A DNA stretch of 63,945 nucleotides. Origin: Flavobacteriaceae bacterium. GTDB taxonomy: Bacteria > Bacteroidota > Bacteroidia > Flavobacteriales > Weeksellaceae. The translations under genes and the position numbers were made by a program. The stretch is from positions 237,491 through 301,435 of the forward strand of contig PTET01000002.1 of assembly GCA_004359435.1 (NCBI GenBank), written 5' to 3'. Positions 45,478 to 53,905 of this stretch are shown in pieces; the first letter of the stretch is position 1; every line of letters starts with the position of its first letter. A model generated the notes under the pieces. That model was not told where the DNA came from. It did no database searches and saw nothing but the letters and a program-made list of their open reading frames with translations.

Positions 45478-47532
45478 ATGAACATATACCAATACCACAA
45501 CCATATTTTGAGCCTACCAGCCTATGTCTTATATGAGGAATTGGGGCTTGTTTGCCACAAAACTGTAAAACGGCAAATGAGGAGCGGTGTTTTGGAAAAA
45601 ACCAAAGACGGAAGAGGGCAAGGTTCTACCACCTTTGTTTCTTGGAGGTGCCTTCCAGAAAGATTCAAAAATGCGGTTGCAGAAAAATACGGAAATCCAG
45701 AAAAGCAGGGAGAAAACGTATGGTTTAAAGACTATTTAAAAGAGGATTTGGAAGCTGTTAAGTTTTTCAAGGAATACGAGCTTTCCAATGGAAAATTTCT
45801 TCCAGAAGAGGTGCAAAAAGAATACTGCTGTAACGCAAAAATTCTAAAATGTTGCCACACCATGGTAACTCAGATATTTGCCAAGAGCAAGAGCTTTGGA
45901 AAAGGAGCTGCGCTTTGGGAGAAGATGGCAAAAATTATCGCCGAACTGGGAAGTGTAGATTTCCCCCACTCTTTGCCCAGCCACCCAAAAGACCTCAAAT
46001 ACAAATACAAGGCTTTGGTTCTGGGGGTGCCTTGCAAAAAATATCCGAGAACAGGATATGAGGGCTTGATTCATGGAAACTTCTTGAACAACCATGCAGA
46101 AAAAGTAAACCCAGCTGCAGGGCTTTGGATTGTGGCAACTTGGTCTAACCAAATACACAAAACGGTTTCTACAACCCATCTTTTGGAGTTGTACAATTCC
46201 AGAGCCAGAGAAGAAGGTTGGAGAAAGCTTTCTTGTGCCAAAACCCTCAGAGACTATTTAGACCAGCCCCACGTAAAGAAATTGTGGTACGGCCATAGGT
46301 ATGGAGAGCACAAAGCAGACCAAAAATATGGATACCAACACAAAACAAGTCTGCCATTCAAGAGAGATGCTTTGTGGTACTCGGATGGAACCAAACTCAA
46401 CTTGTACTTTTTGGACGAAACGGGAAAACTTTCCACCTGCCAAGTGTACCATGTTATGGATGCCTACTCGGAAGTGTTCCTTGGGTACCATATCAGCAAA
46501 ACGGAAGACTACGAGGCTCAATATGCTGCCTACAGAATGGCGATTGAATATTCTGGACACAAACCCTACCAAATCAGTTTTGATGGCCAAGGAGGGCACG
46601 GAAAATTGAAGTCGGGAAGTTTTATGGGAAGTATCTCCAAGCTTGCCATCACCACAAAGCCATACAATGGGCGTTCCAAAACCATAGAGAGTGCTTTTGG
46701 AAGATTCCAAACCCAATTTTTGAAAAGAGCCCACAACTGGACGGGAATGAATATTACTTCAAAATCCTTGGAGTCTAAGGCGAATCTTGAATTAATTCTA
46801 GAGAACGCCAAAAACATGCCAACCCTAGACGAGCTCAAAGTTCAGTACAAAGAGTTTGTGGACATGTGGAACAATGCACCGCACCCCAAAACCAAAGTTG
46901 CAAGGGCGGAAATGTACAAAAACTCTTCCAACCCAGAGACCCCAAAGGTGGACCTATTGGACATGGTAGAAATGTTCTGGATACAAAGAGAAAAACCGAT
47001 TGTGTGTACTTCTGCTGGAATCCGCTTCAAAGAAAAAAAAAGGAATTACGAATACATGGTTTACAGGCCAGATGGGTTGCCAGATTTTGAATGGCTATCT
47101 AACAATATAGACCGCAAGTTCGTCATCAAGTTTGACCCCCAAGACATGGATATGATTTTGCTTTACACAGAAACGCCAAGAGGCCTTCTTCGCGAGTGTT
47201 ATGCCACTACCAAGAAAACCGTTTCCAGAGCCAAACAAGAGCAAGATGCTTTTGATCACCAATATCTCAAACAGACTGCGGACCAAACCAAGTCCCACAG
47301 AATCAAAACCAGAGACGAAGGTCTGGCGATTATGGAAGCCCACGGAACTTCACCAGAACAGCAGGGGTTCAACCTTCCAAGAATCAAAGGAGTGGAAACA
47401 TCCAGAAAATCCAAAAACAAAAAACCTGCCCCAAATGGCAAGGCAAAAGTCAAGCCGCAATCCTATGGGGAATACCTCAAAGAGGAGAGCAATATGGAAC
47501 CAACTTCAATTTTAAGATACCAAGACTTATAA
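45478..47532 (+). CDS. MuA-type DDE transposase
   Basis: A protein of about 684 residues. The start MNIYQYHNHILS follows an A-rich stretch; a TTG three codons upstream is possible. The N-terminal part is a winged-helix-like end-binding domain (HKTVKRQMRSGVLEKTKDGR). The catalytic core shows the first Asp in LWYSDGTKLNLYF, the second in QISFDGQGGHGKLKSG and the Glu in SKTIESAFGRFQTQF, in the order and spacing of the rve superfamily. The C-terminus is Lys-rich and contains the part expected to contact MuB. It joins the phage ends to target DNA during transposition. Confidence 0.93.
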   Translation: MNIYQYHNHILSLPAYVLYEELGLVCHKTVKRQMRSGVLEKTKDGRGQGSTTFVSWRCLPERFKNAVAEKYGNPEKQGENVWFKDYLKEDLEAVKFFKEYELSNGKFLPEEVQKEYCCNAKILKCCHTMVTQIFAKSKSFGKGAALWEKMAKIIAELGSVDFPHSLPSHPKDLKYKYKALVLGVPCKKYPRTGYEGLIHGNFLNNHAEKVNPAAGLWIVATWSNQIHKTVSTTHLLELYNSRAREEGWRKLSCAKTLRDYLDQPHVKKLWYGHRYGEHKADQKYGYQHKTSLPFKRDALWYSDGTKLNLYFLDETGKLSTCQVYHVMDAYSEVFLGYHISKTEDYEAQYAAYRMAIEYSGHKPYQISFDGQGGHGKLKSGSFMGSISKLAITTKPYNGRSKTIESAFGRFQTQFLKRAHNWTGMNITSKSLESKANLELILENAKNMPTLDELKVQYKEFVDMWNNAPHPKTKVARAEMYKNSSNPETPKVDLLDMVEMFWIQREKPIVCTSAGIRFKEKKRNYEYMVYRPDGLPDFEWLSNNIDRKFVIKFDPQDMDMILLYTETPRGLLRECYATTKKTVSRAKQEQDAFDHQYLKQTADQTKSHRIKTRDEGLAIMEAHGTSPEQQGFNLPRIKGVETSRKSKNKKPAPNGKAKVKPQSYGEYLKEESNMEPTSILRYQDL

Positions 47533-47542
47533 AACCAAGCTT

Positions 47543-48274
47543 ATGACAACAGAAGAAAAACTAGAAATTAGAGCAGATTTGGAAGTGTACTGCCAAAGCA
47601 AAGGCTCACAAAACAAGGCCGCCAACACCTTAATGGGTGTAAGTTCTGCCACCATTTCTCAGGTTTTGAACCAAAAATGGGATTTAATCAACGATGAAAT
47701 GTGGAGGAAAATCGCTTCCCAAATCAGAAGTGGAGGATCGGACTGGAAATATGTAAAAGAGGTTCACAATGCAGCTTATTTGGGGCAGTTTTTTGCAGCA
47801 GCCAAACAGAACGCTCAGGTGTTTGGTTTGGTAGGAAGAGCAGGGATAGGAAAAACTGCTGCAGCCAAAAACTTCGCCAAGGAAAACAAAAATGTCTTCC
47901 ATATTTCATGCAATGAATATTGGGATAGGCTGTGGTTCTTAAGAGAACTCATCCGCTCCATGGGGAAAAATCCAGCCGGAATGGTGATGGCAGAAATGGT
48001 AGAATATGCTGTAATGAATTTAAAAGAGCTAGAACGCCCGATTGTCATCTTGGACGAAGCGGACAAATTGCGGGACCAGGTACTGTTCTTTTTTATCACT
48101 CTTTACAACAGACTGGAAGATGATGTGAGCATCGTTTTGATGGCGACCAAGCATCTGAAGAAGAAGTTTCAAATAAAGAATACTGCCTTTTGGTGTATGA
48201 TTTTTTTGCAGACTGGTGTTTGCACCTTGAAAAGACCAAAGGCATCGATGCGGATGCTTTATACTCCAATATGA
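47543..48274 (+). pseudogene. MuB-like AAA+ ATPase with replaced C-terminus
   Basis: Residues 1-65 form an HTH (NKAANTLMGVSSATISQVLNQ). The AAA+ core follows with Walker A GRAGIGKTAAAKNF, Walker B IVILDEADKL and sensor region SIVLMATKHLKKK. A typical MuB-like protein goes on for about 80-100 residues with a lid domain; here the frame turns after HLKKK into about 27 unrelated residues, while another frame starts a foreign gene end. Without the lid the protein probably cannot form proper filaments. It follows the transposase by ten bases, as in Mu. Confidence 0.8.
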
Positions 48275-48483
48275 ACGTATATAGTTGGTACCAAAAAAAC
48301 TTTGAGTTTTTGGTAACCATTCCATTTCTACAAGATACCAAGCAATATCAGGAGGCTGGAATCAATGACACCAGGCTTTATTTTGATGTGTTTCTTATCT
48401 ATCAAAAAAACATGTTTGATTTTTTTCCGGGAGTGCTTTTGGGGTTAATTAAAAATCAAAAAACCAAACGTCATGGGGTTTAA
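48160..48483 (+). pseudogene. 3' fragment of an unrecognised early gene
   Basis: From EEEVSNKEYCLLVYDFFADW to the stop the frame is good protein with a helical, aromatic-rich pattern (LYFDVFLIYQKNMFDFFPGV). It has no start other than an internal ATG and overlaps the aberrant end of MuB, so it is the end of a gene that lost its front in the same deletion. Confidence 0.55.
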
Positions 48484-48640
48484 GAATATAGAAGAATGTT
48501 TGTTGTTCAAGATTTGGATGATAAACAAAAGTTTAGAATCAAAAGAACTTGACACCAGTACGTGTTATTTTTTGAAAGTTAAAAGAATGGGCTTTGTTGC
48601 CAAACTGGTTGCCCTAGATGAACTAAAACAACAGCCATGA
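48473..48640 (+). CDS. Small phage protein of unknown function
   Basis: A 55-residue product with an aromatic and basic pattern (FKNIEECLLFKIWMINKSL). It overlaps both neighbours by a few bases, which supports translation in the operon. No family is recognised. Confidence 0.6.
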   Translation: MGFKNIEECLLFKIWMINKSLESKELDTSTCYFLKVKRMGFVAKLVALDELKQQP

Positions 48641-48957
48641 AAACAGAAAAAATAAAAGAATTTTACCTAAGTCTTCTCAATTATAGCACATTTAACGGAG
48701 GCTTATTAAACGTTGAACAAAGATGCTGGATTCACTTAGAGTTAAATTCCTTGAGCAAGTACCACGAATGTTCAATACAAGTCAGGGGTGATATGTTCGA
48801 CATAGCTGCATCAATGTTAGATGAAAAATATCAACGAGTTCCTATGAAATACAACGAGAGTCGAGAGCTTCAATACCTAACAGAAGACGGAAACTGGAGG
48901 CTGCTCGAAGTAAGACTCAAAAAATTAGAAAAAGAAAAAATTAACCAAAAACAATAA
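48637..48957 (+). CDS. Phage protein of unknown function
   Basis: A 106-residue product with KIKEFYLSLLNYSTFNGGLL and a C-terminal coiled stretch (LRLEVRLKKLEKEKI-like). Its start overlaps the preceding stop (ATGA). The place between MuB and the DUF3164-like gene holds variable small genes in related phages. Confidence 0.6.
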   Translation: MKTEKIKEFYLSLLNYSTFNGGLLNVEQRCWIHLELNSLSKYHECSIQVRGDMFDIAASMLDEKYQRVPMKYNESRELQYLTEDGNWRLLEVRLKKLEKEKINQKQ

Positions 48958-48958
48958 C

Positions 48959-49501
48959 ATGAATTCAATCGATTTAAGCAAACTTTCTGAGGCGGAACTA
49001 AAAGCCGCTCTAAAGGAAAAACAAAAGGAAGGAAAGGCTCAAGAGCTTGCCAAAAAAAAGGACTTCAATTTGAAGAAAAACCTTTTTGTCAGTGAAATGG
49101 TGGAAGTCTTTGAGGAGTCCAATTTTGCCCTATCCAAACTCAAAGAATCCGCCCACAAAAGAGCCAACGAAAGGAAGGAAAGGCTCAAGAGCTTGCCAAA
49201 AAAAGTAGGGATTGAAGAGATTAGAAAGTTTTTCAAAACCAAGTTTGAGAGCCGAGGCAAAGCTGCCTATGCACTTTTGGATGCCATTTTGAGCAAAAAC
49301 AACGCTGGCGACTATGATCCAAAACTTCTGGTGAAGCTCCGTGGACAAGTGAGAGAGATCAACGACGAAACCCTAACCAAAGCTTTTGAGCAAGTGGAAG
49401 AGAGTTTGGTTGTGGTGGGGACTTCTACCTATGTTAGAGTGTATAAAAAAGACAATTTAAACAAGTGGAAAGACATTTCTTTGAACTTTTCCGCACTGTA
49501 A
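48959..49501 (+). pseudogene. DUF3164-like phage protein with a templated internal insertion
   Basis: The C-terminal half (FFKTKFESRGKAAYALLDAI, DYDPKLLVKLRGQVREIND, KWKDISLNFSAL) is typical of the DUF3164-like protein in Mu-like phages of Bacteroidota. The central part is short compared with my memory of relatives, and the segment ERKERLKSLPKK is a 35-base copy of DNA from 146 bases upstream, read in a different frame. The frame survives. Function is unknown, probably linked to DNA transposition or repair. It may still be made as a shortened protein. Confidence 0.7.
49024..49204 (+). repeat. 35-nt direct repeat pair in one gene, different frames
   Basis: Copy 1 spans 49024-49058 and copy 2 spans 49170-49204; both begin AAAGGAAGGAAAGGCTC and end CTTGCCAAAAAAA. 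The offset of 146 is not a multiple of three, so the two copies encode unrelated residues. Copy 2 sits where related proteins have longer sequence. Confidence 0.9.
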
Positions 49502-49508
49502 AATCACC

Positions 49509-49916
49509 ATGGGAACAATCACCAAACAACAGCTTATAGCGGTCCAAACACATTTTAAGGGTCTCGACAGAGAGACCCGTTTGGATAGGCTTTCTGCTTT
49601 TTTTTCCAGAGATGTTTCTTCTGCTTCTTCACTCTCTTTTACTGAAGCACAAGAGTTTTTGCGGGCAGTTCAAAACCAGAAACTTCAAGACCCCAAAAGA
49701 AAGAGGCAAGTGAGAAATGTGCTAAGCAAATGCCATGAGTTGGGCTGGGTGTTGGAGGAAGATCCCACAAAGGTAGATTTCCCAAGGCTCGAAAATTGGC
49801 TTCTAAGCTTTCGCAGTCCAGTGAGAAAAAAACTCAACCACATGGAGCCTCCAGAGCTTTCCAAAATCATCAACGCCCTTTCGGCACAAATCAAAAAGAA
49901 ATATGAGAGAAGTTAA
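49509..49916 (+). CDS. Mu gp16-like protein
   Basis: A 135-residue protein with TKQQLIAVQTHFKGLDRETR, ARLSAFFSRDVSSASSLSF-like and SPVRKKLNHMEPPELSKIIN. The gp16-like family is found between MuB and the structural genes in Mu-like phages. A DNA-related early role is likely but not shown. The stop overlaps the next start by fourteen bases. Confidence 0.8.
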   Translation: MGTITKQQLIAVQTHFKGLDRETRLDRLSAFFSRDVSSASSLSFTEAQEFLRAVQNQKLQDPKRKRQVRNVLSKCHELGWVLEEDPTKVDFPRLENWLLSFRSPVRKKLNHMEPPELSKIINALSAQIKKKYERS

Positions 49917-50226
49917 GTTTAAAATAAACAATGAGAATTTAGATTTTTTGATTGAAACACTCGGAAATTTCATACCGGTGCATGATAATCAAGTTCAAAC
50001 CAGTTTCTTTCTGGATATTATTTCTGGTTTGGTAATGAAGCTTTCTAAAAAAAGGCTTACTAAAAACTTGGTTTCAGAAGAGTATAAATGCACTTTAAAA
50101 TACTTTGAAGCTGTTATTTTGGCTCGTGTTCTGGCTGAATCTAGAGAGGTTAGCATAGAAGAGAACAATCTATATTTTGCCAATGTGTGCTTAATTTTAT
50201 TTAACCAAATAAATCCACAATTATGA
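49903..50226 (+). CDS. Phage protein of unknown function
   Basis: A 107-residue mostly helical product: VKFKINNENLDFLIETLGNF, then LDIISGLVMKLSKKRLTKNL. It overlaps both neighbours, so coupled translation is likely. No family is recognised. Confidence 0.62.
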   Translation: MREVKFKINNENLDFLIETLGNFIPVHDNQVQTSFFLDIISGLVMKLSKKRLTKNLVSEEYKCTLKYFEAVILARVLAESREVSIEENNLYFANVCLILFNQINPQL

Positions 50227-50645
50227 TCTTTAGAGAGTATATAATGGTCGGAAAACTCTTTGAGGGTTCCATCGTGTTAAAATACCATTTAAACGGTATT
50301 TTTTATTCTATTAAAATAGAAGCAGAGCTTTCCATTGAGCAGTACAGGGCGTTGCGTTTGGATGTTTTAAAGACAGAAGAATCCTTTTTGAAGACCTTTG
50401 GAGGTGTAAAGGGTCTTTCCATCAAAGAAGTTCCTCCAAACCTCTCCTTTGAGTCTTTTTGGGAAGTCTACGACTACAAAGTGGGTAAAAAGGTACAGAC
50501 CCAAAACTTTTGGGACAAAATGCCAGAGGGAGACAAAATCAAAGCTCTCTTGTATATCCCAAAGCTCAAGACCACCAAAAAGATGGAGGGGACGCAAATG
50601 CCCTATCCCAGCACCTATTTATCACAACGTTATTTTGATGTTTAA
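50223..50645 (+). CDS. Phage protein, replisome-loader-like C-terminus
   Basis: A 140-residue product whose C-terminal half has SFESFWEVYDYKVGKK, FWDKMPEGDKIKALLYIPKL and TQMPYPSTYLSQR. A pattern of Trp and Tyr followed by a pattern like MPYPxTYLxQR is common at the end of phage replication initiation or helicase-loading proteins. The ATG overlaps the previous stop; a second ATG seven codons later is also possible. Confidence 0.62.
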   Translation: MIFREYIMVGKLFEGSIVLKYHLNGIFYSIKIEAELSIEQYRALRLDVLKTEESFLKTFGGVKGLSIKEVPPNLSFESFWEVYDYKVGKKVQTQNFWDKMPEGDKIKALLYIPKLKTTKKMEGTQMPYPSTYLSQRYFDV

Positions 50646-50657
50646 AAATTAAGAAAG

Positions 50658-50852
50658 ATGAGTAAAAATAAAATTGCCACTATACTTGGGTTAGCTACAT
50701 TGACTTACACAAACCCTTACAAGGATTTTTTTGATAGAGATCTTTCTGTTATTAGGTTAAGAGGTAAAAGTAAATGCCAACTAAACAAAAAGCAAAAGAA
50801 AGGAAGGTCAAAATCAAAGCGAGCAAAACAAGCTAGAAAGAAAAACCGATAA
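50658..50852 (+). CDS. Small basic phage protein
   Basis: A 64-residue product with a Lys/Arg-rich C-terminal half (NKKQKKGRSKSKRAKQARKK), likely to bind nucleic acid. Start and spacing fit the operon. No family is recognised. Confidence 0.6.
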   Translation: MSKNKIATILGLATLTYTNPYKDFFDRDLSVIRLRGKSKCQLNKKQKKGRSKSKRAKQARKKNR

Positions 50853-50863
50853 AAACAGAAAGC

Positions 50864-50998
50864 ATGAAAAACCAAAGAATTATTGAATTTAGATTTTTGC
50901 TAACGCCTTTTGCAACAACAAAATTTAATGTCAACGGAGTTTTTAGAAACCGATACTACATATTTGGAATAAAGGTCGTTGACCTTGTAGCTAATTAA
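50864..50998 (+). CDS. Small phage protein of unknown function
   Basis: A 44-residue product: RIIEFRFLLTPFATTKFNV, then FRNRYYIFGIKVVDLVAN. It starts 12 bases after the basic protein and has an A/G-rich stretch before the ATG. Beta-rich; no family is recognised. Confidence 0.5.
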   Translation: MKNQRIIEFRFLLTPFATTKFNVNGVFRNRYYIFGIKVVDLVAN

Positions 50999-51013
50999 AA
51001 AAAAAACAGAAAA

Positions 51014-51403
51014 ATGTCTTTACAAATCACAGAATTAAGAGTAGGAAATTTCCTAAAAAACAAAAACCTTATTGATGTAATTCGAGTTGGTACCATAAAC
51101 GTAGAAGGTTCTATTTGGTTAAACTATGGTATTTTTAAAAATGTTTATACAGACAGAATGAGTCTTTCTGGTTTTGAAGGTGTTGCTCTTACCATAGAAT
51201 GGATTGAAAAATTTGGGTTTGAGCTGTTTCCTTGGGGTTATGTAAAAGATGGTTTATTAATTAGGTGCTCCTTTAAGAAGGACGGGGTTAAATTTTGGTT
51301 TGAAGTTGGTAATGGATTAAAGGTAGATATTAAATTTGTGCACCAACTACAGAACCTATTTTTTGCAATGAAGGGGAGTGAGTTAGACGACTCAAAGTAC
51401 TAA
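51014..51403 (+). CDS. Phage protein of unknown function
   Basis: A 129-residue product starting SLQITELRVGNFLKNKNLID. Similar short proteins with an ELRxGN opening occur in many Bacteroidota phages without known role. It includes LTIEWIEKFGFELFPWGYVK and ends VHQLQNLFFAMKGSEL. Complete. Confidence 0.68.
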   Translation: MSLQITELRVGNFLKNKNLIDVIRVGTINVEGSIWLNYGIFKNVYTDRMSLSGFEGVALTIEWIEKFGFELFPWGYVKDGLLIRCSFKKDGVKFWFEVGNGLKVDIKFVHQLQNLFFAMKGSELDDSKY

Positions 51404-51463
51404 AAGAACCAACACCCCCAAACCCGTTTTGGTGAATTGAAAAAGAGTTTTTAATTTTAATCC

Positions 51464-51640
51464 GTGACAAGGGAAGAACGTTTAGCCAAAAGAAATGAAG
51501 AGATTCGGACTTTTGCCCGAGGACTCTTTACAAGAAAACCACACTGGAAAAATTCCAAAGTAATTTCCGATACTGCAGACAGGTTTTTTTTGTCTGAAGC
51601 CTATGTGGAAGACATTTTAAAAGAACGCACCAAATATTGA
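51464..51640 (+). CDS. Small HTH-like phage protein (last early gene)
   Basis: A 58-residue product from a GTG start: TREERLAKRNEEIRTFARGL, then SKVISDTADRFFLSEAYVED. The pattern resembles the C-terminal HTH of Mor/C-type activators of Mu late genes, but the protein is shorter. It is the last gene before the terminator and before the late region, where a late activator would be expected. Inference from position. Confidence 0.55.
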   Translation: MTREERLAKRNEEIRTFARGLFTRKPHWKNSKVISDTADRFFLSEAYVEDILKERTKY

Positions 51641-51676
51641 AAAAAGCCCAAAAATGTAAGTTTTTGGGCTTTTTCT
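51641..51676 (+). terminator. Terminator of the early operon
   Basis: Stem AAAAGCCCAAAAA/TTTTTGGGCTTTT with a short loop, directly after the last early gene. Confidence 0.9.
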
Positions 51677-51699
51677 TGTTTTATTCAAGAATATGTTTA

Positions 51700-51707
51700 T
51701 ATCTTTG
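51700..51707 (+). promoter_or_regulatory. Promoter box before a possible small RNA
   Basis: TATCTTTG fits TAnnTTTG, and no coding start follows within 90 bases, so the transcript would be non-coding. Confidence 0.5.
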
Positions 51708-51713
51708 TGTTAA

Positions 51714-51807
51714 CGTACATCCTTAAGGGGGTGAGTAATACGGGGGAGGGAATCCTTTTCCCGCCCCACCAGAAGGCAAAAAGAGTAATCTTATTGCCTT
51801 TTTTTGT
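51714..51807 (+). ncRNA. Possible small phage RNA
   Basis: After the promoter box comes about 90 bases without an open frame. It contains a strong hairpin (GGGGGAGGGAA with TTCCCGCCCC), a free CCACC and a terminator-like end AAGGCAA...TTGCCTT plus T-run. The G+C-rich core stands out against AT-rich DNA. It lies between the converging early and packaging transcripts and could be an antisense or regulatory RNA for the leftward operon. The tRNA-like end is not a true T-arm. Confidence 0.4.
51774..51807. terminator. Terminator of the leftward packaging operon
   Basis: AAGGCAA and TTGCCTT flank a 20-base loop. It overlaps the last codons of the leftward gpF-like gene and has T-runs on both strands. 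Confidence 0.6.
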
Positions 51808-52318
51808 TTTTAAAGTCATAAAGAACAACTTCGTCTTTCTTTAAAATGGTTACCAATTCTAGCATGTTGGAATTTTTTCCATTAAGTTGCTCAATCGCCC
51901 TTTCGATGCTTATAGGGCTATTTGTAATATCTAAAACCATGTTTATTACACCTTGTTCTTTAGCACTTTTGAAAAGGTCGTTTACATCTCCTCCTTTTAA
52001 TGTTTTTAGATCACTTACCTTTTTGTTAATGTAAAATTCTGGATTGCTTTTCTCCTTTTTCCCATATCCCGTTTTGGCTCCAAGGTTAACGTGTGGTCTG
52101 ATTTGTATTCTAAAATTAGAAAACACTTTCAAAATTCGTTTTGCAATAGCGATATTGTCCCCCAAATCGTCTTTATGTGCCCACCTACTTATCTCCAATC
52201 CTTTTGTGTCTGTTTTGAGATATTGCGGACTTTTGAGCTTGAACTCTTCCACCTCCTTTTTGAGCCCAAAAACCGTCTTCTTATCTGAAATATCATAATA
52301 CGGATGCTCCTTTGTGAA
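51791..52318 (-). pseudogene. Mu gpF-like head morphogenesis protein, 3' part
   Basis: Read from IFTKEHPYYDISDKKTVFGL through EEFKLKSPQYLKTDTKGLEI to the stop, this is the C-terminal part of a long gpF/gp30-type minor head protein of Bacteroidota phages. It includes the extension after the F domain (QIRPHVNLGAKTGYGKKE). The F domain itself, with GDARVREEH-type and WGCRC-type motifs, is missing. It is in a different frame from the N-terminal part, so the deletion removed the conserved centre. Confidence 0.65.
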
Positions 52319-52649
52319 AATCTGGTTGGTAGTATTCTATTTTGAGTTGAACAGCATTGGTTTTGTTGTTCAACTTCAATGCTTCTGTTTTGAACTCTTC
52401 CCATGGGGTTGGAGCTCCGTTTTTGACCAAAAGCCCTGCAAGCTTTTCTTGGAAGTCGTGCTGCTTGAAAACAGAAAAACTCAAAGTATTGTGCAGGAGT
52501 TGTTGTGTCAAAAAAAAGTTGTCCTGGTCAAAAAGACCGTCGGCAGATCCAACCGCTTCTAGAACGGCGTTAGAGAGTTTGTTTTGGGTGAGAGAAATCA
52601 AATACTCTTTTTCCTCTTGAGAAAAACGGTGGCTCTTAAAAAACTCCAA
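52293..52649 (-). pseudogene. Mu gpF-like head morphogenesis protein, 5' part
   Basis: The frame gives the helical start of a gpF-type protein (KSHRFSQEEKEYLISLTQNK, PTPWEEFKTEALKLNNK) and shifts out of frame soon after IEYYQ. Coding similarity continues upstream of the TTG start as HLTELFQANLLEFF to the end of the portal gene, but no standard start is seen, so the 5' end may also be damaged. A complete gpF would be needed for head assembly. Confidence 0.6.
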
Positions 52650-52750
52650 TAGATTGGCTTGGAAGAGTTCTGTAAGGTGGTCTCCAGTTGAAGTTAAGTG
52701 TAAAACATCTTCACCACAGCAGTGGCTTCTGTAGAATAAGGCTAGCTTAT

Positions 52751-53905
52751 CTACTTTTTTTTTTGAGGGTCTGGAGTGGCTTTGTCGTCAATAGAATCCA
52801 CCTCCACCCCGTAGGTTCTTTCTACGTAGTTTTTGGAAAGTCTAATTCCACCGCTCATGAGTTTGCTGTCAATCTCAATTTGCTCTTTTGGGTTGGTCGC
52901 TTTGGCAACCCCAAAAAAATCGTTTTCATCAATCCCTATGTTTAGTCCGATCAAAAACGGCTTCACGCAGTCGTTGAGCCACAAAAGAAGCGACCTTTCG
53001 TCTGCCATGATAATTTCTTCCAAGGTTCCCTGGTGAACTTCTGCTTGGCTCAGGGAGGAGCCACTGTCTGTGGTCATGGTTTGCCCCAAAATAAGTTTGG
53101 AAAGCCCTTCGTCTGCACGTTTGATTTTTTGCAAAAACACGTTGAAAGCATCCCCCTTGGAGTTCTCTTTGATTTCTACTTCTGCCTCTTGTGGGAGTAC
53201 GGCATAGGCGGCAGTCCCCATTTCTTGCATCCAACCTACGAGTTCTTCCTTTACCGCTGGGTTTCCTCCTGCATATTTCGCAATACGCAAAGGGATTCCA
53301 AAGATTTGTTCAAACTCATCCCACGAAGACCAGGAGTGGCGTTTGAGAATGGTAAGGGGTGCAGCTTTTTCCAAAAGACCGCTTGGGTCTCCAAGCTGTA
53401 CGTAAAGCAAAATTTCGGGATAGTCTTCAATGTTGACACCTCCCTTTTGGTCGTAATATCTTGGCAATAGTTGTTTTGTTTTAGGCAAAACGTTTCTCCT
53501 GTCGATAGAGTGCATGTCGTGCAATTCGCCATCTTTGATGATGGGCATCATAAGGGAGTACCCGTAGTATATGGAACTTATTGCTTCTTTGATGAGTTTG
53601 TAAAACCACTGCTTTTGGATCAGTTTGGTTTTGTCTGGATTTTCGGTTTCGTCCTGGCCGAGAATCACAAACATTTTGTTTTGGGTCCTTAGGGTTCTTT
53701 GGTCTGTAACGGTGGTAAGTTGGTCGTCCAGCATTACATCTTGATACACCTCTTGGAGTAGGTATGTGCTTGGGTTTTCTACCGCATAAAATGCCCTTCT
53801 TCCAGCTTGCCAGTCGTTGATTTCTTTTCTCCACAGCTGTCTTCTGCTTTGTATCGCTTCAACAAGGATTTTGACGGTTTGGTTGTTTTTTTTGGCTGTT
53901 GTCAT
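52751..53905 (-). CDS. Mu gp29-like portal protein (DUF935)
   Basis: A 384-residue protein with DUF935 motifs: EDYPEILLYVQLGDPSGLLE, LKRHSWSSWDEFEQIFGIPL, KYAGGNPAVKEELVGWMQ and TTDSGSSLSQAEVHQGTLEE. The portal ring is the entry for DNA into the head. The C-terminus (PDPQKKK) is somewhat short for the family and ends in a 10-A run beside the damaged gpF gene, so a few residues may have been lost. It is transcribed leftward, after gpG. Confidence 0.85.
   Translation of the reverse strand: MTTAKKNNQTVKILVEAIQSRRQLWRKEINDWQAGRRAFYAVENPSTYLLQEVYQDVMLDDQLTTVTDQRTLRTQNKMFVILGQDETENPDKTKLIQKQWFYKLIKEAISSIYYGYSLMMPIIKDGELHDMHSIDRRNVLPKTKQLLPRYYDQKGGVNIEDYPEILLYVQLGDPSGLLEKAAPLTILKRHSWSSWDEFEQIFGIPLRIAKYAGGNPAVKEELVGWMQEMGTAAYAVLPQEAEVEIKENSKGDAFNVFLQKIKRADEGLSKLILGQTMTTDSGSSLSQAEVHQGTLEEIIMADERSLLLWLNDCVKPFLIGLNIGIDENDFFGVAKATNPKEQIEIDSKLMSGGIRLSKNYVERTYGVEVDSIDDKATPDPQKKK

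Noticed and set aside
51714-51776. tRNA gene ending in CCA between the phage operons
   Set aside because: The hairpin before CCACC has a 5-base loop instead of a 7-base T-loop, and no anticodon arm or acceptor partner can be drawn.
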